In this document: piece after piece, positions 16,015 to 24,819 of the stretch
Position numbering within the stretch: the stretch's first letter is position 1
Layout of the letters: each line of letters starts with the position of its first letter
DNA from: Candidatus Gastranaerophilales bacterium
GTDB taxonomy: Bacteria > Cyanobacteriota > Vampirovibrionia > Gastranaerophilales > Gastranaerophilaceae
Length of the DNA: 46,645 nucleotides
Assembly (NCBI GenBank): GCA_944324365.1
Contig: CALUWA010000012.1
Coordinates: 1-46,645 of the forward strand
Direction of reading: 5' to 3'
Program-made: the position numbers and the translations under genes
Notes under the pieces: generated by a model
Told to the model about the DNA's origin: nothing
What the model saw: the letters and a program-made list of their open reading frames with translations, nothing else
The model's database searches: none

Positions 16015-17967
16015 TTAATATAATAAATCACCTACACCAAAAGTAAAGTAACCGTTTTCTGCACCATGTTCGCCGACAGGTGTGAATGGAATACCGTAAT
16101 CAATTGATAACGGTCCCATGCCCGGAATGTACAACTTCAAACCTACACCGGCAGATACCGCATAAAGCGGTCTGTCATATAATGTTGAGGATAAAGTTGG
16201 ATCAAATATTTTACCGGCATCAACAAAGGCAGTTAATCTTATGTTGTTAAGAAATGGAATTTTCCTTGATAGTTTTGTTCTATCTAGGAACGGAATTGGC
16301 GTTGCAAACTCAACAGAACCCATTACAAAAGCATCCCCGGTACCAACTCCGCTCATTTTGAACCCTCTGACAGAATAAGGACCGCCTAAACGGTATGCCA
16401 TAACTTCAGGCATATCGTCCCCATGTATCCTTCCGCCTGCTCTTGCCATAAATGACAATGAAGACTTCTTTCCGATAGGTACGTAATGTTTTATGGATCC
16501 TGATAACTTACCATGAGTTTTGTCAAAATCAATTAAGCCAAGTTCTTCATCAAATCTAATATTTGCTAAAGTTCCTTTCCTTGTTACTATCGATGAATCT
16601 CTTGTATCATAAACAAGGGCAGGGCTTAATGACAGGAACAGACCGCCATCCAGCTGTTTTGCACGTTCGCTTATCGGAACTCCGTATCTTGCATACATGC
16701 TTGCAATTTTGTTAAAGTCGCCTTCACTTACATCAACATTTTCAACACCTAAAGAGAAGGTTGATGTCAAATGTTTGTTTTTCTTCATTCTGTGTGCAAC
16801 TGTAACTTCTCCGCCAAATCTTCTTTCTATTGCCAGCGGAACCTGGTATGAACCGAAATCTCTGTAATAAAGTTTTGACATCAAAGATGTATCTGCATTT
16901 AAGAAGTGTGGTTCAAAAAAGCTTAATTCAATCTGCATATTCATTCTTCGTTTTATTGAAGAATCGTTCAAGATTACACCGGTACCAACTAAGCCGTTTA
17001 AGGCTAATCTCTGGTTCATACCCCTGAAATTGTTATCAGCAATACCAACAGAACCGAAAACACCTGTTACGGAATCAATACCGCCGCCGACAGAAATACT
17101 TGCAGTTCTTTGTTCTTGTACATTAATTGTGATGTCATATTTATCAGGGTCGTCTTCACAAGGCTCAATTTCTCGGGTAACATCTTTAAAGGATTGGGTT
17201 GCAAATAATCTGACCAAATCTTGTTTTACCTGGTTTTCGTTATAGACCATGCCCGGCTCTACAAGAATGTTTCTGGCAATAATGTAATCTTTGGTCTTTT
17301 CATTTCCGGCTATTGCTATTGAATTGATTGTTCCTTCTTTTATTTTAATGTTAACGGTTCCGTCCGGATCGTCACTTACAGACTCAATTCTCGCAAGAAT
17401 ATATCCTTTTGAGCTGTATATTGATTGAATTCTTTCAATAGCTTCATTTAATTGCGTAATGTTTTGAGGTTTGCCCTTCATAGGAAGCAGCGGTTCTAAT
17501 ATCTCTTCGGTAGGAATAACGGAATTTCCTTCTATTGTAAAATCTGTTATCGGGGCGTTTTCTTCAAGTATAATTTTTAAAGTAACCGAGCCATCAGGGT
17601 TATTAACCGGAATTGCACGCATTTTTTCCGTAAAATACCCCATCATATAGACATTTTTAAGACCGTTTTGGATAGATTCCCGCTTATAAGCATCTCCTTT
17701 ATGCAGGTTTAATTTTGATAATACTTCTTCTTCTGAAATTACATTTAAACCATGGATTTCTATATCTTTAATTTTTTTTATGTTTTCTTCTGCAGGTGGA
17801 TTTGCCGGCTGCACTTGTTCAGCGGTAGGTGTCGAAGCCGCAACTTCAGCCAGGCTCGGAAAATAATCGTCTGCAGCAAAACCGGCTATAGGGCATGTTG
17901 CTACAAGCACTAATGCTGCTATTAATTTATATATTTTAGGAGTCCTCAACATCCAATCCTTAATCAT
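16015..17967 (-). CDS. bamA: Outer membrane protein assembly factor BamA (Omp85)
   Basis: BamA inserts beta-barrel proteins into the outer membrane. After a signal peptide and a proline-rich linker, three POTRA domains are visible: IKDIEIHGLNVISEEEV..., ITDFTIEGNSVIPTEEI..., and INSIAIAGNEKTKDYII.... Three POTRAs is the number typical of cyanobacterial Omp85, against five in proteobacteria. The C-terminal half is the 16-strand barrel, with the conserved GPYSVRGF loop and a barrel end at YFTFGVGDLLY. TGATATAAT lies just upstream, giving a leader of about 10 nt. A second in-frame ATG at 17952 would give a shorter n-region with AAGGA four bases away and may be the true start. It heads the bamA-skp-deoA-FHIPEP cluster. 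Confidence 0.95.
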   Translation of the reverse strand: MIKDWMLRTPKIYKLIAALVLVATCPIAGFAADDYFPSLAEVAASTPTAEQVQPANPPAEENIKKIKDIEIHGLNVISEEEVLSKLNLHKGDAYKRESIQNGLKNVYMMGYFTEKMRAIPVNNPDGSVTLKIILEENAPITDFTIEGNSVIPTEEILEPLLPMKGKPQNITQLNEAIERIQSIYSSKGYILARIESVSDDPDGTVNIKIKEGTINSIAIAGNEKTKDYIIARNILVEPGMVYNENQVKQDLVRLFATQSFKDVTREIEPCEDDPDKYDITINVQEQRTASISVGGGIDSVTGVFGSVGIADNNFRGMNQRLALNGLVGTGVILNDSSIKRRMNMQIELSFFEPHFLNADTSLMSKLYYRDFGSYQVPLAIERRFGGEVTVAHRMKKNKHLTSTFSLGVENVDVSEGDFNKIASMYARYGVPISERAKQLDGGLFLSLSPALVYDTRDSSIVTRKGTLANIRFDEELGLIDFDKTHGKLSGSIKHYVPIGKKSSLSFMARAGGRIHGDDMPEVMAYRLGGPYSVRGFKMSGVGTGDAFVMGSVEFATPIPFLDRTKLSRKIPFLNNIRLTAFVDAGKIFDPTLSSTLYDRPLYAVSAGVGLKLYIPGMGPLSIDYGIPFTPVGEHGAENGYFTFGVGDLLY

Positions 17968-18040
17968 GTCCTACCCAATAAATATTATATCATAAATTAT
18001 TAAAAAGGAAAATTTTAATATTTAGATACATTTATCCCTG

Positions 18041-18868
18041 TTAATTATCGTCCTGTTTGGTATTCAAGAGATATGAATAAACTTTGTTTTTGTTAATATT
18101 ATATAAAGAAGATATAATTATTGAAATATCTTTTGCTGAATATCCTTTTTGTTTTAATATATTTATTTGCTCTATATATTGTTCTGTGTCGCCATTTAGT
18201 GTGCCGGCATGAACCATTGCGACAATTTCTCCTTTTAATGGATTTTTTTTAAAATGTTCAATTATGTTGCCAACCTTATCGGTTATAACTTCTTCAAAAA
18301 CTTTTGTTAATTCTCTGCCGACTGAAACTACTGATTCACTTGAGTTTTGTGAAATGATTTCTAAGGTTGATAAGAGTCTGTTCGGGGATTCATAAAAAAC
18401 AAGGTTGCAATATTTATATTTGTTTAACAGTTCAAGAATTTGCTTTTCAGACTTTGGTAAAAATCCTGCAAAAACAAATTCTTCGCTATCTCTTGGAATT
18501 TGCGACAAAAAGGTTGCTACAGCATTTGCACCCGGCAATGCAGTTACTTTAAAGTCATGTTCTTTTAACGCTTTGATAAGAATAGAACCCGGGTCGCAAA
18601 ACAGCGGAGTACCCGCATCGGACACAAGTGCCATTTTTTTTCCGCTATTCAATATTTCAAGTACTTTTGCTACTTGTTCTTTTTCATTAAATTTGTGATA
18701 CGAGATACATTTTGTTCCGATTTGAAAGTGGTTCAAAAGTTTTTGAGTAACCCGCATGTCCTCGCAGGCAATAACATCAACACTTTTTAATACATCTATG
18801 GCTCTTTGTGTTATGTCACCTAAATTTCCTATAGGTGTCGGAACTATGTAAAAATCGTATTCTTTCAT
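18041..18868 (-). CDS. rsmI: 16S rRNA (cytidine1402-2'-O)-methyltransferase
   Basis: RsmI methylates the 2'-OH of C1402 in the decoding centre of 16S rRNA using SAM. The sequence shows the tetrapyrrole-methylase fold: the N-terminal YIVPTPIGNLGDITQRA, then CEDMRVTQKLLNHF, the SDAGTPLFCDPGSILI loop, LPGANAVATFLSQIP, and the FYESPNRLLSTLE and GRELTKVFEE segments. The 275-residue length is normal. An extended -10 (TGCTAAAAT) ends six bases before the ATG and no Shine-Dalgarno site is seen, so it is predicted to be leaderless. Confidence 0.96.
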   Translation of the reverse strand: MKEYDFYIVPTPIGNLGDITQRAIDVLKSVDVIACEDMRVTQKLLNHFQIGTKCISYHKFNEKEQVAKVLEILNSGKKMALVSDAGTPLFCDPGSILIKALKEHDFKVTALPGANAVATFLSQIPRDSEEFVFAGFLPKSEKQILELLNKYKYCNLVFYESPNRLLSTLEIISQNSSESVVSVGRELTKVFEEVITDKVGNIIEHFKKNPLKGEIVAMVHAGTLNGDTEQYIEQINILKQKGYSAKDISIIISSLYNINKNKVYSYLLNTKQDDN

Positions 18869-18874
18869 AATTCC

Positions 18875-18883
18875 ATTTTAGCA
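18875..18883 (-). promoter_or_regulatory. Extended -10 of rsmI
   Basis: TGCTAAAAT on the minus strand is followed by six bases and the rsmI ATG. The TGn extension may compensate for the missing -35. Confidence 0.6.
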
Positions 18884-18925
18884 TGAATTATTTATATATG
18901 ACGCGGGAATATGCCGGAATTGTTC

Positions 18926-19603
18926 CTATCTCCACGGATAGTCATCTTTGAACTGCCAGCCGTCATAGACAAAGAGTGTGAAGCACCTGTTAGGAAACCC
19001 GCCGCCGTAATTAGCTCCTTTACAGTTGTTTATTAAAGCTTCTCTTGTCTCATTTTTACCCTTAGGTAACGGTGGTTCAAGTTTAAAAGTTTGACGTCCG
19101 GTATCCCGTACTGTGGCAATATCAAAAATATCATGACCAACAATATTTGGACGTTTTTCGCAATTTAAATCGGCAGTAAATACGACAAATTGATTGTTGC
19201 TCCATCCGGTAACGCAACTTTCATCAAACTGCCTGAAGAATACTTTAGACGCAGCGCCACTTCCCCATTTAGCATTTACGCCATTATAATTATAAACTTC
19301 ATAGTCTCTAAAACTGGTTCTTTCTCTTGCTCCGGAGGTTTTAAAATAAGGTTCATAGTATCTTTTAAAGAAATCGCTATTAGAAATTGTAGGTGGTGTA
19401 TATGGGTTTTTCCCTGTAACAGGGTAATCCCAGTGTTTACGGTCTCCATAATCATTTATGGCAAGCATTTCTACATTTGATAATATAGAATATAATCTCT
19501 TTAATTGAGTAGTTGCAACATGTTTCTGGTATTTAGCGACAAGCATAGGCAGAGTCATAGCTGCGACAATGCCTATTACGCCAAGGGTGATGAGCACTTC
19601 CAC
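18926..19603 (-). CDS. Type IV prepilin-like protein; true 5' end unresolved
   Basis: The product carries the class III prepilin signature: KKAA then FTLVEVLITLGVIGIVAAMT, with the cleavage site between A and F, the glutamate at +5 and the hydrophobic helix, followed by a globular domain with cysteines near the C-terminus (INNCKGANYGG, NRCFTLFVYDGWQF). It is therefore a pilin or pseudopilin exported to the membrane. The coordinates start at GTG 19603, which falls inside the signature and cannot be the real start. The open frame continues to a stop at 19682-19684, but that part has no ATG, GTG or TTG, and its codons lie in REP-like repeats (19629-19698). Either the start codon was lost by repeat insertion or a rare start codon is used. 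ATA at 19630 is the only near-cognate start in the right place. Confidence 0.7.
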   Translation of the reverse strand: MEVLITLGVIGIVAAMTLPMLVAKYQKHVATTQLKRLYSILSNVEMLAINDYGDRKHWDYPVTGKNPYTPPTISNSDFFKRYYEPYFKTSGARERTSFRDYEVYNYNGVNAKWGSGAASKVFFRQFDESCVTGWSNNQFVVFTADLNCEKRPNIVGHDIFDIATVRDTGRQTFKLEPPLPKGKNETREALINNCKGANYGGGFPNRCFTLFVYDGWQFKDDYPWR

Positions 19604-19628
19604 AAGCGTGAATGCGGCTTTCTTCGCT

Positions 19629-19967
19629 ATGTCATTCTGAGGATGAAATCCGAAGAATCTCTTTTTTCCTGGATTGCTTCGCTACGCTCGCAATGACGAA
19701 ATGAGATTCTTCGGGCTGCGCCCTCTGAATGACGTGAAACGCGCTGCGTTGTCCTTAGCAGCGCCTAAAGATTTCGTTTGCGAAGCAAACGGAACGTACG
19801 TCCATTCGGTCAAAGCGATGCCGCAGGCAGCGCAGAAATCTTTTGCGTGTTTTTTCTTTTTCGGTTCACTTTTTCTTTTTGCACCGCAATTAAAAAGAAA
19901 AAGTGAACAAATAAATTACATAACTTATGTATGTGGTCGATAGATGCACATAACAAGGGTTATGTAA
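19629..19967 (+). repeat. REP units plus composite repeat element, copy C
   Basis: Three REP-like units (19629-19660, 19668-19698, 19703-19734) lead into a spacer shared with copy B, a perfect 17-bp hairpin (19864-19880 with 19892-19908) and the full 52-bp palindromic block (19916-19967). Compared with copy B, the second unit is followed by an extra REP unit of about 35 bp, evidence of nested insertion. The left end runs into the 5' part of the prepilin frame. Confidence 0.85.
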
Positions 19968-20058
19968 ATAGTTATTTGACACGTACAGCAATGACGGTAA
20001 GTTATCTATGTAACAGTTTAATTGCTTTTATAAAAGCAGATAGCATGGGGTTTTTAAC

Positions 20059-20115
20059 AAAAAAAAGAGCCTTAAACAGGCTCGTTGGAATTAAGAATAG
20101 CTGGAAGTATGAAAA
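20059..20115 (-). ncRNA. Candidate small RNA with intrinsic terminator
   Basis: On the minus strand GAGCC-TTGTTAA-type hairpin arms (20067-20071 with 20079-20083) are followed by eight U residues, a good intrinsic terminator with no minus-strand gene in front of it. TATAAT lies at 20122-20127 on the same strand, predicting an RNA of roughly 57 nt. The body contains two UUCC words that could pair with ribosome-binding sites. Expression is inferred, not shown. Confidence 0.4.
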
Positions 20116-20363
20116 AGATTAATTATATTAAACACATTAAGTGTAAAAATTACAATTACCCAACTGGGTATATTTTATTTTTATGAAAAATTTATTTAAT
20201 TTTTAGTCTAATATAAAAAATTTCATATGCATGCCCAAATCGGTATATACAAAAGTATGAGAAATATTCTAAAAACTCTCGAATAAGTGTATTTTGAGCA
20301 CTTTATTAAAAACTCTTATGGGGAGCGAATTTTGAGCTTCTTAATAAAACTTTATAAGAGGGG

Positions 20364-20392
20364 TTGACAAATAATTTTTTATCTAGTATAGT
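20364..20392 (+). promoter_or_regulatory. Consensus promoter for the small gene at 20454
   Basis: TTGACA (20364-20369), a 17-base spacer and TATAGT (20387-20392) form one of the best promoters in the window. The leader of about 55 nt contains a hairpin (AAGTGTT/AACACTT). Just upstream, two imperfect direct repeats beginning TTTTGAGC (near 20292 and 20330) end next to the -35 and could be operator sites. Confidence 0.8.
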
Positions 20393-20453
20393 AAAAGTGT
20401 TAGATGAAGTGTTAAGGAAACACTTAATAAGAACTCCAGAGAGGAGGAAGCAA

Positions 20454-20729
20454 ATGATAACAATAAATCCTGTAAAATTTAACAGTACAAAAAAATACAT
20501 TTCTTTCGGTGATGGAAGTAATGCTAATAATATGACAACTAATATGGCGATTTTGGCTTTGCAAAATCCAACTGCTCGTCGTGAATTTGAAGGGAATTTG
20601 AATAATGCATTGCCATCTAACCCTATAATTTCAACAATTAAAAAAATTGCAAGAACTTATAAATATGTTGTAGCATCTGGTTCTTCTTCAAACAAAACCC
20701 CTGATCAGCATATTTCCTTTCTCGGCTAA
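20454..20729 (+). CDS. Small protein of unknown function
   Basis: The 91-residue product starts MITINPVKFNSTKKYISFG and has no signal peptide, membrane segment or motif I recognise. The open frame extends upstream, but GAGGAGG six to seven bases before the ATG at 20454 and a strong promoter at 20364 fix this start. The N-terminal pattern (a short strand with FNS then ISFG) resembles the start of other small proteins in this lineage. The middle is polar, with N- and A-rich stretches, then a basic helix (ISTIKKIARTYKYVV). The strong promoter and ribosome site suggest it is well expressed. Confidence 0.7.
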   Translation: MITINPVKFNSTKKYISFGDGSNANNMTTNMAILALQNPTARREFEGNLNNALPSNPIISTIKKIARTYKYVVASGSSSNKTPDQHISFLG

Positions 20730-20836
20730 TCGGTTCTGTTTGATTGAACTAACTATGCTAATTATTTCATTTACCCCCAATTGATACTTTTGTAATGTAG
20801 ACATGTTACTGAGTAGTTATATCATAATTTGATTTA

Positions 20837-20863
20837 TCCTTTTCCTTAATCGGAAAAGGAGGT
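20837..20863 (+). promoter_or_regulatory. Hairpin covering the Shine-Dalgarno of the rhodanese gene
   Basis: TCCTTTTCC (20837-20845) and GGAAAAGGA (20852-20860) form a perfect 9-bp stem with a 6-nt loop. The right arm contains AAGGA of the AAGGAGGT ribosome site, which ends six bases before the ATG. Half of the site would be paired, so translation may respond to temperature or to a binding factor. Confidence 0.6.
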
Positions 20864-20869
20864 CAGATT

Positions 20870-21262
20870 ATGAATCTTAAAATTAATGAACTACGTAAAA
20901 ATTCGGAAAAAGCGGCATGTTATTTTATGAATTGTCTTGCTTATACGCTCGGGCCTGTAGAATTAAAAAATATGATGGAGCAGGAAAAGGCCGTTGTTGT
21001 TGATGTAAGAGCGCATGAAGATTATATTACATCACATATCCCGGGTGCTGTATCTATTCCGAAAGCGGAACTTGCAGACAGGCTGCAGGAACTTTCAAAA
21101 GATAAAATTACGGTTGTATATTGTTATAACCAGCAGTGCCATTTGGGTGCTTCTGCCTGCTTAATCCTTGCTGATTACGAATACCCATGCATGCTTATGG
21201 AAGGCGGATTTGATGTTTGGGTTAATAATTTCAGGTTCGCGACGGTTAGCGGTGAAAACTAA
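20870..21262 (+). CDS. Rhodanese-like domain protein
   Basis: This is a single rhodanese domain of 130 residues, a sulfur-carrier or sulfurtransferase fold. The core is recognisable as VVVDVRAHEDYITSHIPGAVSIP, then VVYCYNQQCHLGAS with the catalytic cysteine first in the active loop CYNQQC, then MLMEGGFDVW. A second cysteine inside the loop is unusual. The N-terminal 30 residues are a helical extension. A very strong Shine-Dalgarno (AAGGAGGT) precedes the ATG but is half buried in a hairpin. The gene stands alone between oppositely oriented or independent units, so its sulfur partner is unknown. Confidence 0.9.
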   Translation: MNLKINELRKNSEKAACYFMNCLAYTLGPVELKNMMEQEKAVVVDVRAHEDYITSHIPGAVSIPKAELADRLQELSKDKITVVYCYNQQCHLGASACLILADYEYPCMLMEGGFDVWVNNFRFATVSGEN

Positions 21263-21287
21263 AAAACGGGAGATTTATTCTCCCGTT
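21261..21287 (-). terminator. Intrinsic terminator of the EF-hand-like gene
   Basis: On the minus strand a 9-bp stem (AACGGGAGA at 21265-21273 complementary to 21279-21287) is followed by a T-run (21261-21266). The gene's stop codon lies in the loop region. The A-run abuts the stop of the convergent rhodanese gene. Confidence 0.8.
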
Positions 21288-22186
21288 CCGTCTATAATTT
21301 CTGATATTTTAGCTTTATCATCCCAAAGTATAACTTCATCGCCTTTTACAAATACTCCGGTAATTTCGCCGTCAACCATTTTGGTTGTTGAAGTATAACC
21401 TTTTGCTTTCATTGCATTTGCTATTTCATCGTTATTTTGGGCTTTGTCGGTTTTATCGGCACTGGCTGTTAACTTTGCTTCAAGTTTTTCTGCAGAGATA
21501 CTGTTTGAATCTCCCATAACAGCTTTATAAAACGCTGTTAATTCTTTTTTGCTAATGCTGCCGTCTATGATAGACTGACTGTTGCTTGCGTCAGCCGCAA
21601 TTGCTACAGCTTCTGCCTTATCAAATCCAAGATTTGTCATATAATTGATAAATTGTTCTTGGGTTACAGTATCTCCTTTTGCATTCATATGTGCAAACTC
21701 TGCATTAACAAAGTCATTTAAGTTATCTACAGTAAATTCTCCGCCGTTTTGGAGTGCTGCCTGATAATTGTTGACCATTTGCTGCTGGGTTTCTGTAGGT
21801 CCATTGCCTGCAGCTGCTCCGCCTGCTTCTGCCTTAGAGGATTTTCCAATGTTAAGCAGCCCTGAAATCATGTCTGTAACGGCTTGTCCGAGAGACATGC
21901 CCGTTTGCATTTGAACCATAGGGTCAGATGCTATCATGTTATTTTGCTGCAATGTCTGCATAAATTGTATTTGCGACATAGGTGTTTGGCCTGTTGCCAG
22001 GCACTGCTGGTAATACATCTGATACTGCTGCATCAACGCTTGCTGAGGGTTGCGCTGTGTCATATCAATATATTGAGGGGCATTCGGATTTCCTTTAGGT
22101 GTGGAAATTCGCTGCTGCCAGTTACTGTATGCGCGATCCAATATTTTATTTGGATCTTGTTTGGTTCTTAAGTACGGATCAGTCAT
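21275..22186 (-). CDS. Unknown Q/M-rich protein with EF-hand-like segments
   Basis: No known family is recognised in this 303-residue protein. The N-terminal third is unusually rich in Q, M, N and Y. There is one mildly hydrophobic stretch (MSLGQAVTDMISGLLNIG) and an A/G-rich linker. The C-terminal half has two segments that resemble degenerate EF-hands: AKGDTVTQEQFINYMTNLG and a longer loop, DASNSQSIIDGSISKKELTAFY, with acidic and polar residues at calcium-ligand positions. Calcium binding is only a suggestion. No signal peptide is present. AGAGG precedes the ATG, and a terminator overlaps the stop. Confidence 0.6.
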   Translation of the reverse strand: MTDPYLRTKQDPNKILDRAYSNWQQRISTPKGNPNAPQYIDMTQRNPQQALMQQYQMYYQQCLATGQTPMSQIQFMQTLQQNNMIASDPMVQMQTGMSLGQAVTDMISGLLNIGKSSKAEAGGAAAGNGPTETQQQMVNNYQAALQNGGEFTVDNLNDFVNAEFAHMNAKGDTVTQEQFINYMTNLGFDKAEAVAIAADASNSQSIIDGSISKKELTAFYKAVMGDSNSISAEKLEAKLTASADKTDKAQNNDEIANAMKAKGYTSTTKMVDGEITGVFVKGDEVILWDDKAKISEIIDGTGE

Positions 22187-22285
22187 AATCAGCCTCTCTC
22201 ATTCTTTTGTCTTATATATATAAAAACAAACGAATTTGCCGGATTTCACTTTTGGTAAAAAAGTTTACAATTGTAACATTTAAAA

Positions 22286-22313
22286 TAAAAAACTCGCGGC
22301 GATTACCGCGAGT
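22286..22313 (-). terminator. Intrinsic terminator of leuS
   Basis: On the minus strand the stem ACTCGCGG/CCGCGAGT (22306-22313 with 22292-22299) is followed by TTTTTTATTTT, 23 bp after the leuS stop. Confidence 0.88.
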
Positions 22314-22335
22314 CTTTAAATTGATTTTTTATTTT

Positions 22336-24819
22336 TTATTTAACTACAATGTTGACAAGCTTTTTCGGTACAACAATGGTTTTGACGATTGTTTTGCCGT
22401 TTGTAAGTTCTTTAATTTTCGGACTGTTTAGAGCCAGTTCTTTCATTTCTTCCTGTGAAAGCGCTTCGTCAGCTTCAATTTTGTCCTTAACTTTTCCGTT
22501 AACTTGTACTACAAGCGTTATAGAACTCATTTTAGCAAGGTTTTCGTCCCATGTGCACCAAGGCTCATCATGTATTGATTTTTCCCCGCCAAGTTCATGC
22601 CATGCTTCCTCTGTTAAGTGAACCGCAACAGGCGACATTAATTTGATTAATGTTATAATCGCAAAACTCAAGACATTCTTGTCTTCGTCATCAAGTTCTG
22701 TTTTAGCACCACGCCAGTCATAGATGGCATTTGTGAGTTCTCTGTACTTTGAAATTACCGTGTTAAATTGGAAATCATTTGAAATATCGTTGGTAATTCC
22801 TTTTATAGCCATGTGAACAGTGCGTACAAGGTTGTCGTTTTCTTTTTTGAGTTTATCAGATTTTATTTCAGCATTATTGATATCAATATCTTTGGCGTTT
22901 GTTGAAATTAATCTCCAAACTCTGTTTAAGAACTTGTAACAGCCTTCAACACCGGCATCTGACCAGTCAAAATCTCTTGCCGGCGGTGAATCCGAGAGAA
23001 TAAACAATCTTGCGGTATCTGCTCCGTAGTTTTCAAATATTTCATCCGGATCTACGGTATTGCCTTTGGATTTTGACATTTTAGAACCGTCTTTAAGCAC
23101 CATGCCTTGTGTTAACAGATTTTTAAACGGTTCGTCAAAATCCAACAGTCCTAAATCTCTTAAGGCTTTAGTGAAAAATCTTGAATATAACAAGTGCAGA
23201 ATTGCATGCTCAATCCCGCCTACGTATTGGTCAACAGGCAGCCATTTGTTCACCAGATCTCTGTCAAACGGTTTTTTGTCATTTTTTGCATCTGCATAAC
23301 GAAGGTAATACCAGCTTGAACAAATAAATGTATCCATTGTATCGGTTTCACGTCTTGCAGGCCCTCCGCATACAGGGCATTTTGTTTCTACAAATGTTTT
23401 TGACGTTGTAATCGGTGATTTGCCGACAACTGAAAAGTCTACATCTTTTGGCAGTAAAACAGGTAAATCTTCTTCTTTTACCGGCTGTATTCCGCATTTG
23501 TCGCAATATACAACAGGAATTGGCGCTCCCCAGTATCTTTGGCGGGAAATTAACCAATCACGCAGCCTGTATTGGGTCTTGAATTCACCGAACCCTTCTT
23601 TTACGGCTTTTTCTGTAATTGCTTTCTTAGCTTCATCATTTTTCATCCCGTTAAATTCTTCGGAATTTACAAGTACTCCGGGTTCTACGTAGGCTGCATC
23701 TTTGCAGTCGCTAGGGTTTTCAGGATTTTGAATAACAACTTTTAGCGGAAGATTGTATTTTTTTGCAAAATCAAAATCTCTCGTATCGTGTGTCGGAACA
23801 GCCATTACAGCCCCGGTTCCGTATTCAACAAGCGCATAATCTGCTGTCCAAAGCGGGAATTCTTCGCCGTTAAACGGATTTATGCAGTGTGTGCCCAAAG
23901 GTACTCCGGTTTTGACACGGTCTGTTGAAAGCCTTTCAATCTCTGTCATTTTACGCGCGTTTGCACGATAAGCTTCTACGGCTTCTTTATTTTCTGGAGT
24001 TGTAAGTTTTTCTATATCCTTGTATTCCGGTGCAACTACAAGATAAGTTATACCGTACACGGTATCCGGTCTTGTTGTATATACAGGAACTTCAAGGCCG
24101 GGAATTTCTTTTACTTTAAATTTAAAGATTGCACCCTGCGATTTTCCTATCCAGTTTGCCTGCATAGTTTTTACGTTGTCGCCCCAGCCGTCAAGTTTGT
24201 CTAAGTCTTTTAACAGAACTTCCGCATAGTCGGTAATTTTTAAGAACCACTGTGAAAGATATTTTTTCTCAACTACACTGTCGCATCTCCAGCATTTGCC
24301 GTCTATTACCTGCTCGTTTGCAAGAACCGTTCCGCACTCGTTACACCAGTTTACTGCAGCTTCTTTTTTATATGCCAGGCCTTTTTTATATAATTGTAAA
24401 AATAGCCATTGAGTCCATTTGTAATAATCAGGTTTGCAGGTCGCAACTTCTCTGTCCCAGTCATAAGAAAGTCCAAGCATTTTAAGTTGTTTTGTCATAT
24501 AAGCAATATTTTCATCAGTCCATTTTGCAGGATCGGCACCGTGTTTCATCGCCGCATTTTCTGCGGGAAGGCCGAAACTGTCCCAGCCCATCGGATGAAG
24601 TACATTATATCCTTGAGCTTTTTTGAAACGGGCTATTACATCGGTAATTGTATAATTTCTGACATGCCCCATATGAAGCTTGCCTGAAGGATAAGGAAAC
24701 ATCGATAACGCGTAATATTTCGGTTTATCAACATCATCTCTTGTCTTAAAGGCTCCGGATTCTTCCCATTTCTTCTGCCACTTTTTTTCAATTTCCTGCG
24801 GAAAATATGCTTCTTTCAT
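22336..24819 (-). CDS. leuS: Leucine--tRNA ligase
   Basis: Class I aminoacyl-tRNA synthetase charging tRNA-Leu. At 827 residues it is of normal bacterial length. It has the HIGH-type motif in YPSGKLHMGHVRNY, a zinc-like cysteine cluster (WCNECGTVLA, KCWRCDSVV), the CP1 editing domain (TTRPDTVYGITY and VPTHDTRDFDFAKKY), a second cysteine cluster (YCDKCG, CPVCGG), KMSKSKGN for ATP, and the C-terminal tRNA-binding domain. GGAGAG precedes the ATG. The leader contains two small hairpins (GAATAG-region and AGGGCGAATTTACCCT), but no T-box signature was found. Confidence 0.98.
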   Translation of the reverse strand: MKEAYFPQEIEKKWQKKWEESGAFKTRDDVDKPKYYALSMFPYPSGKLHMGHVRNYTITDVIARFKKAQGYNVLHPMGWDSFGLPAENAAMKHGADPAKWTDENIAYMTKQLKMLGLSYDWDREVATCKPDYYKWTQWLFLQLYKKGLAYKKEAAVNWCNECGTVLANEQVIDGKCWRCDSVVEKKYLSQWFLKITDYAEVLLKDLDKLDGWGDNVKTMQANWIGKSQGAIFKFKVKEIPGLEVPVYTTRPDTVYGITYLVVAPEYKDIEKLTTPENKEAVEAYRANARKMTEIERLSTDRVKTGVPLGTHCINPFNGEEFPLWTADYALVEYGTGAVMAVPTHDTRDFDFAKKYNLPLKVVIQNPENPSDCKDAAYVEPGVLVNSEEFNGMKNDEAKKAITEKAVKEGFGEFKTQYRLRDWLISRQRYWGAPIPVVYCDKCGIQPVKEEDLPVLLPKDVDFSVVGKSPITTSKTFVETKCPVCGGPARRETDTMDTFICSSWYYLRYADAKNDKKPFDRDLVNKWLPVDQYVGGIEHAILHLLYSRFFTKALRDLGLLDFDEPFKNLLTQGMVLKDGSKMSKSKGNTVDPDEIFENYGADTARLFILSDSPPARDFDWSDAGVEGCYKFLNRVWRLISTNAKDIDINNAEIKSDKLKKENDNLVRTVHMAIKGITNDISNDFQFNTVISKYRELTNAIYDWRGAKTELDDEDKNVLSFAIITLIKLMSPVAVHLTEEAWHELGGEKSIHDEPWCTWDENLAKMSSITLVVQVNGKVKDKIEADEALSQEEMKELALNSPKIKELTNGKTIVKTIVVPKKLVNIVVK

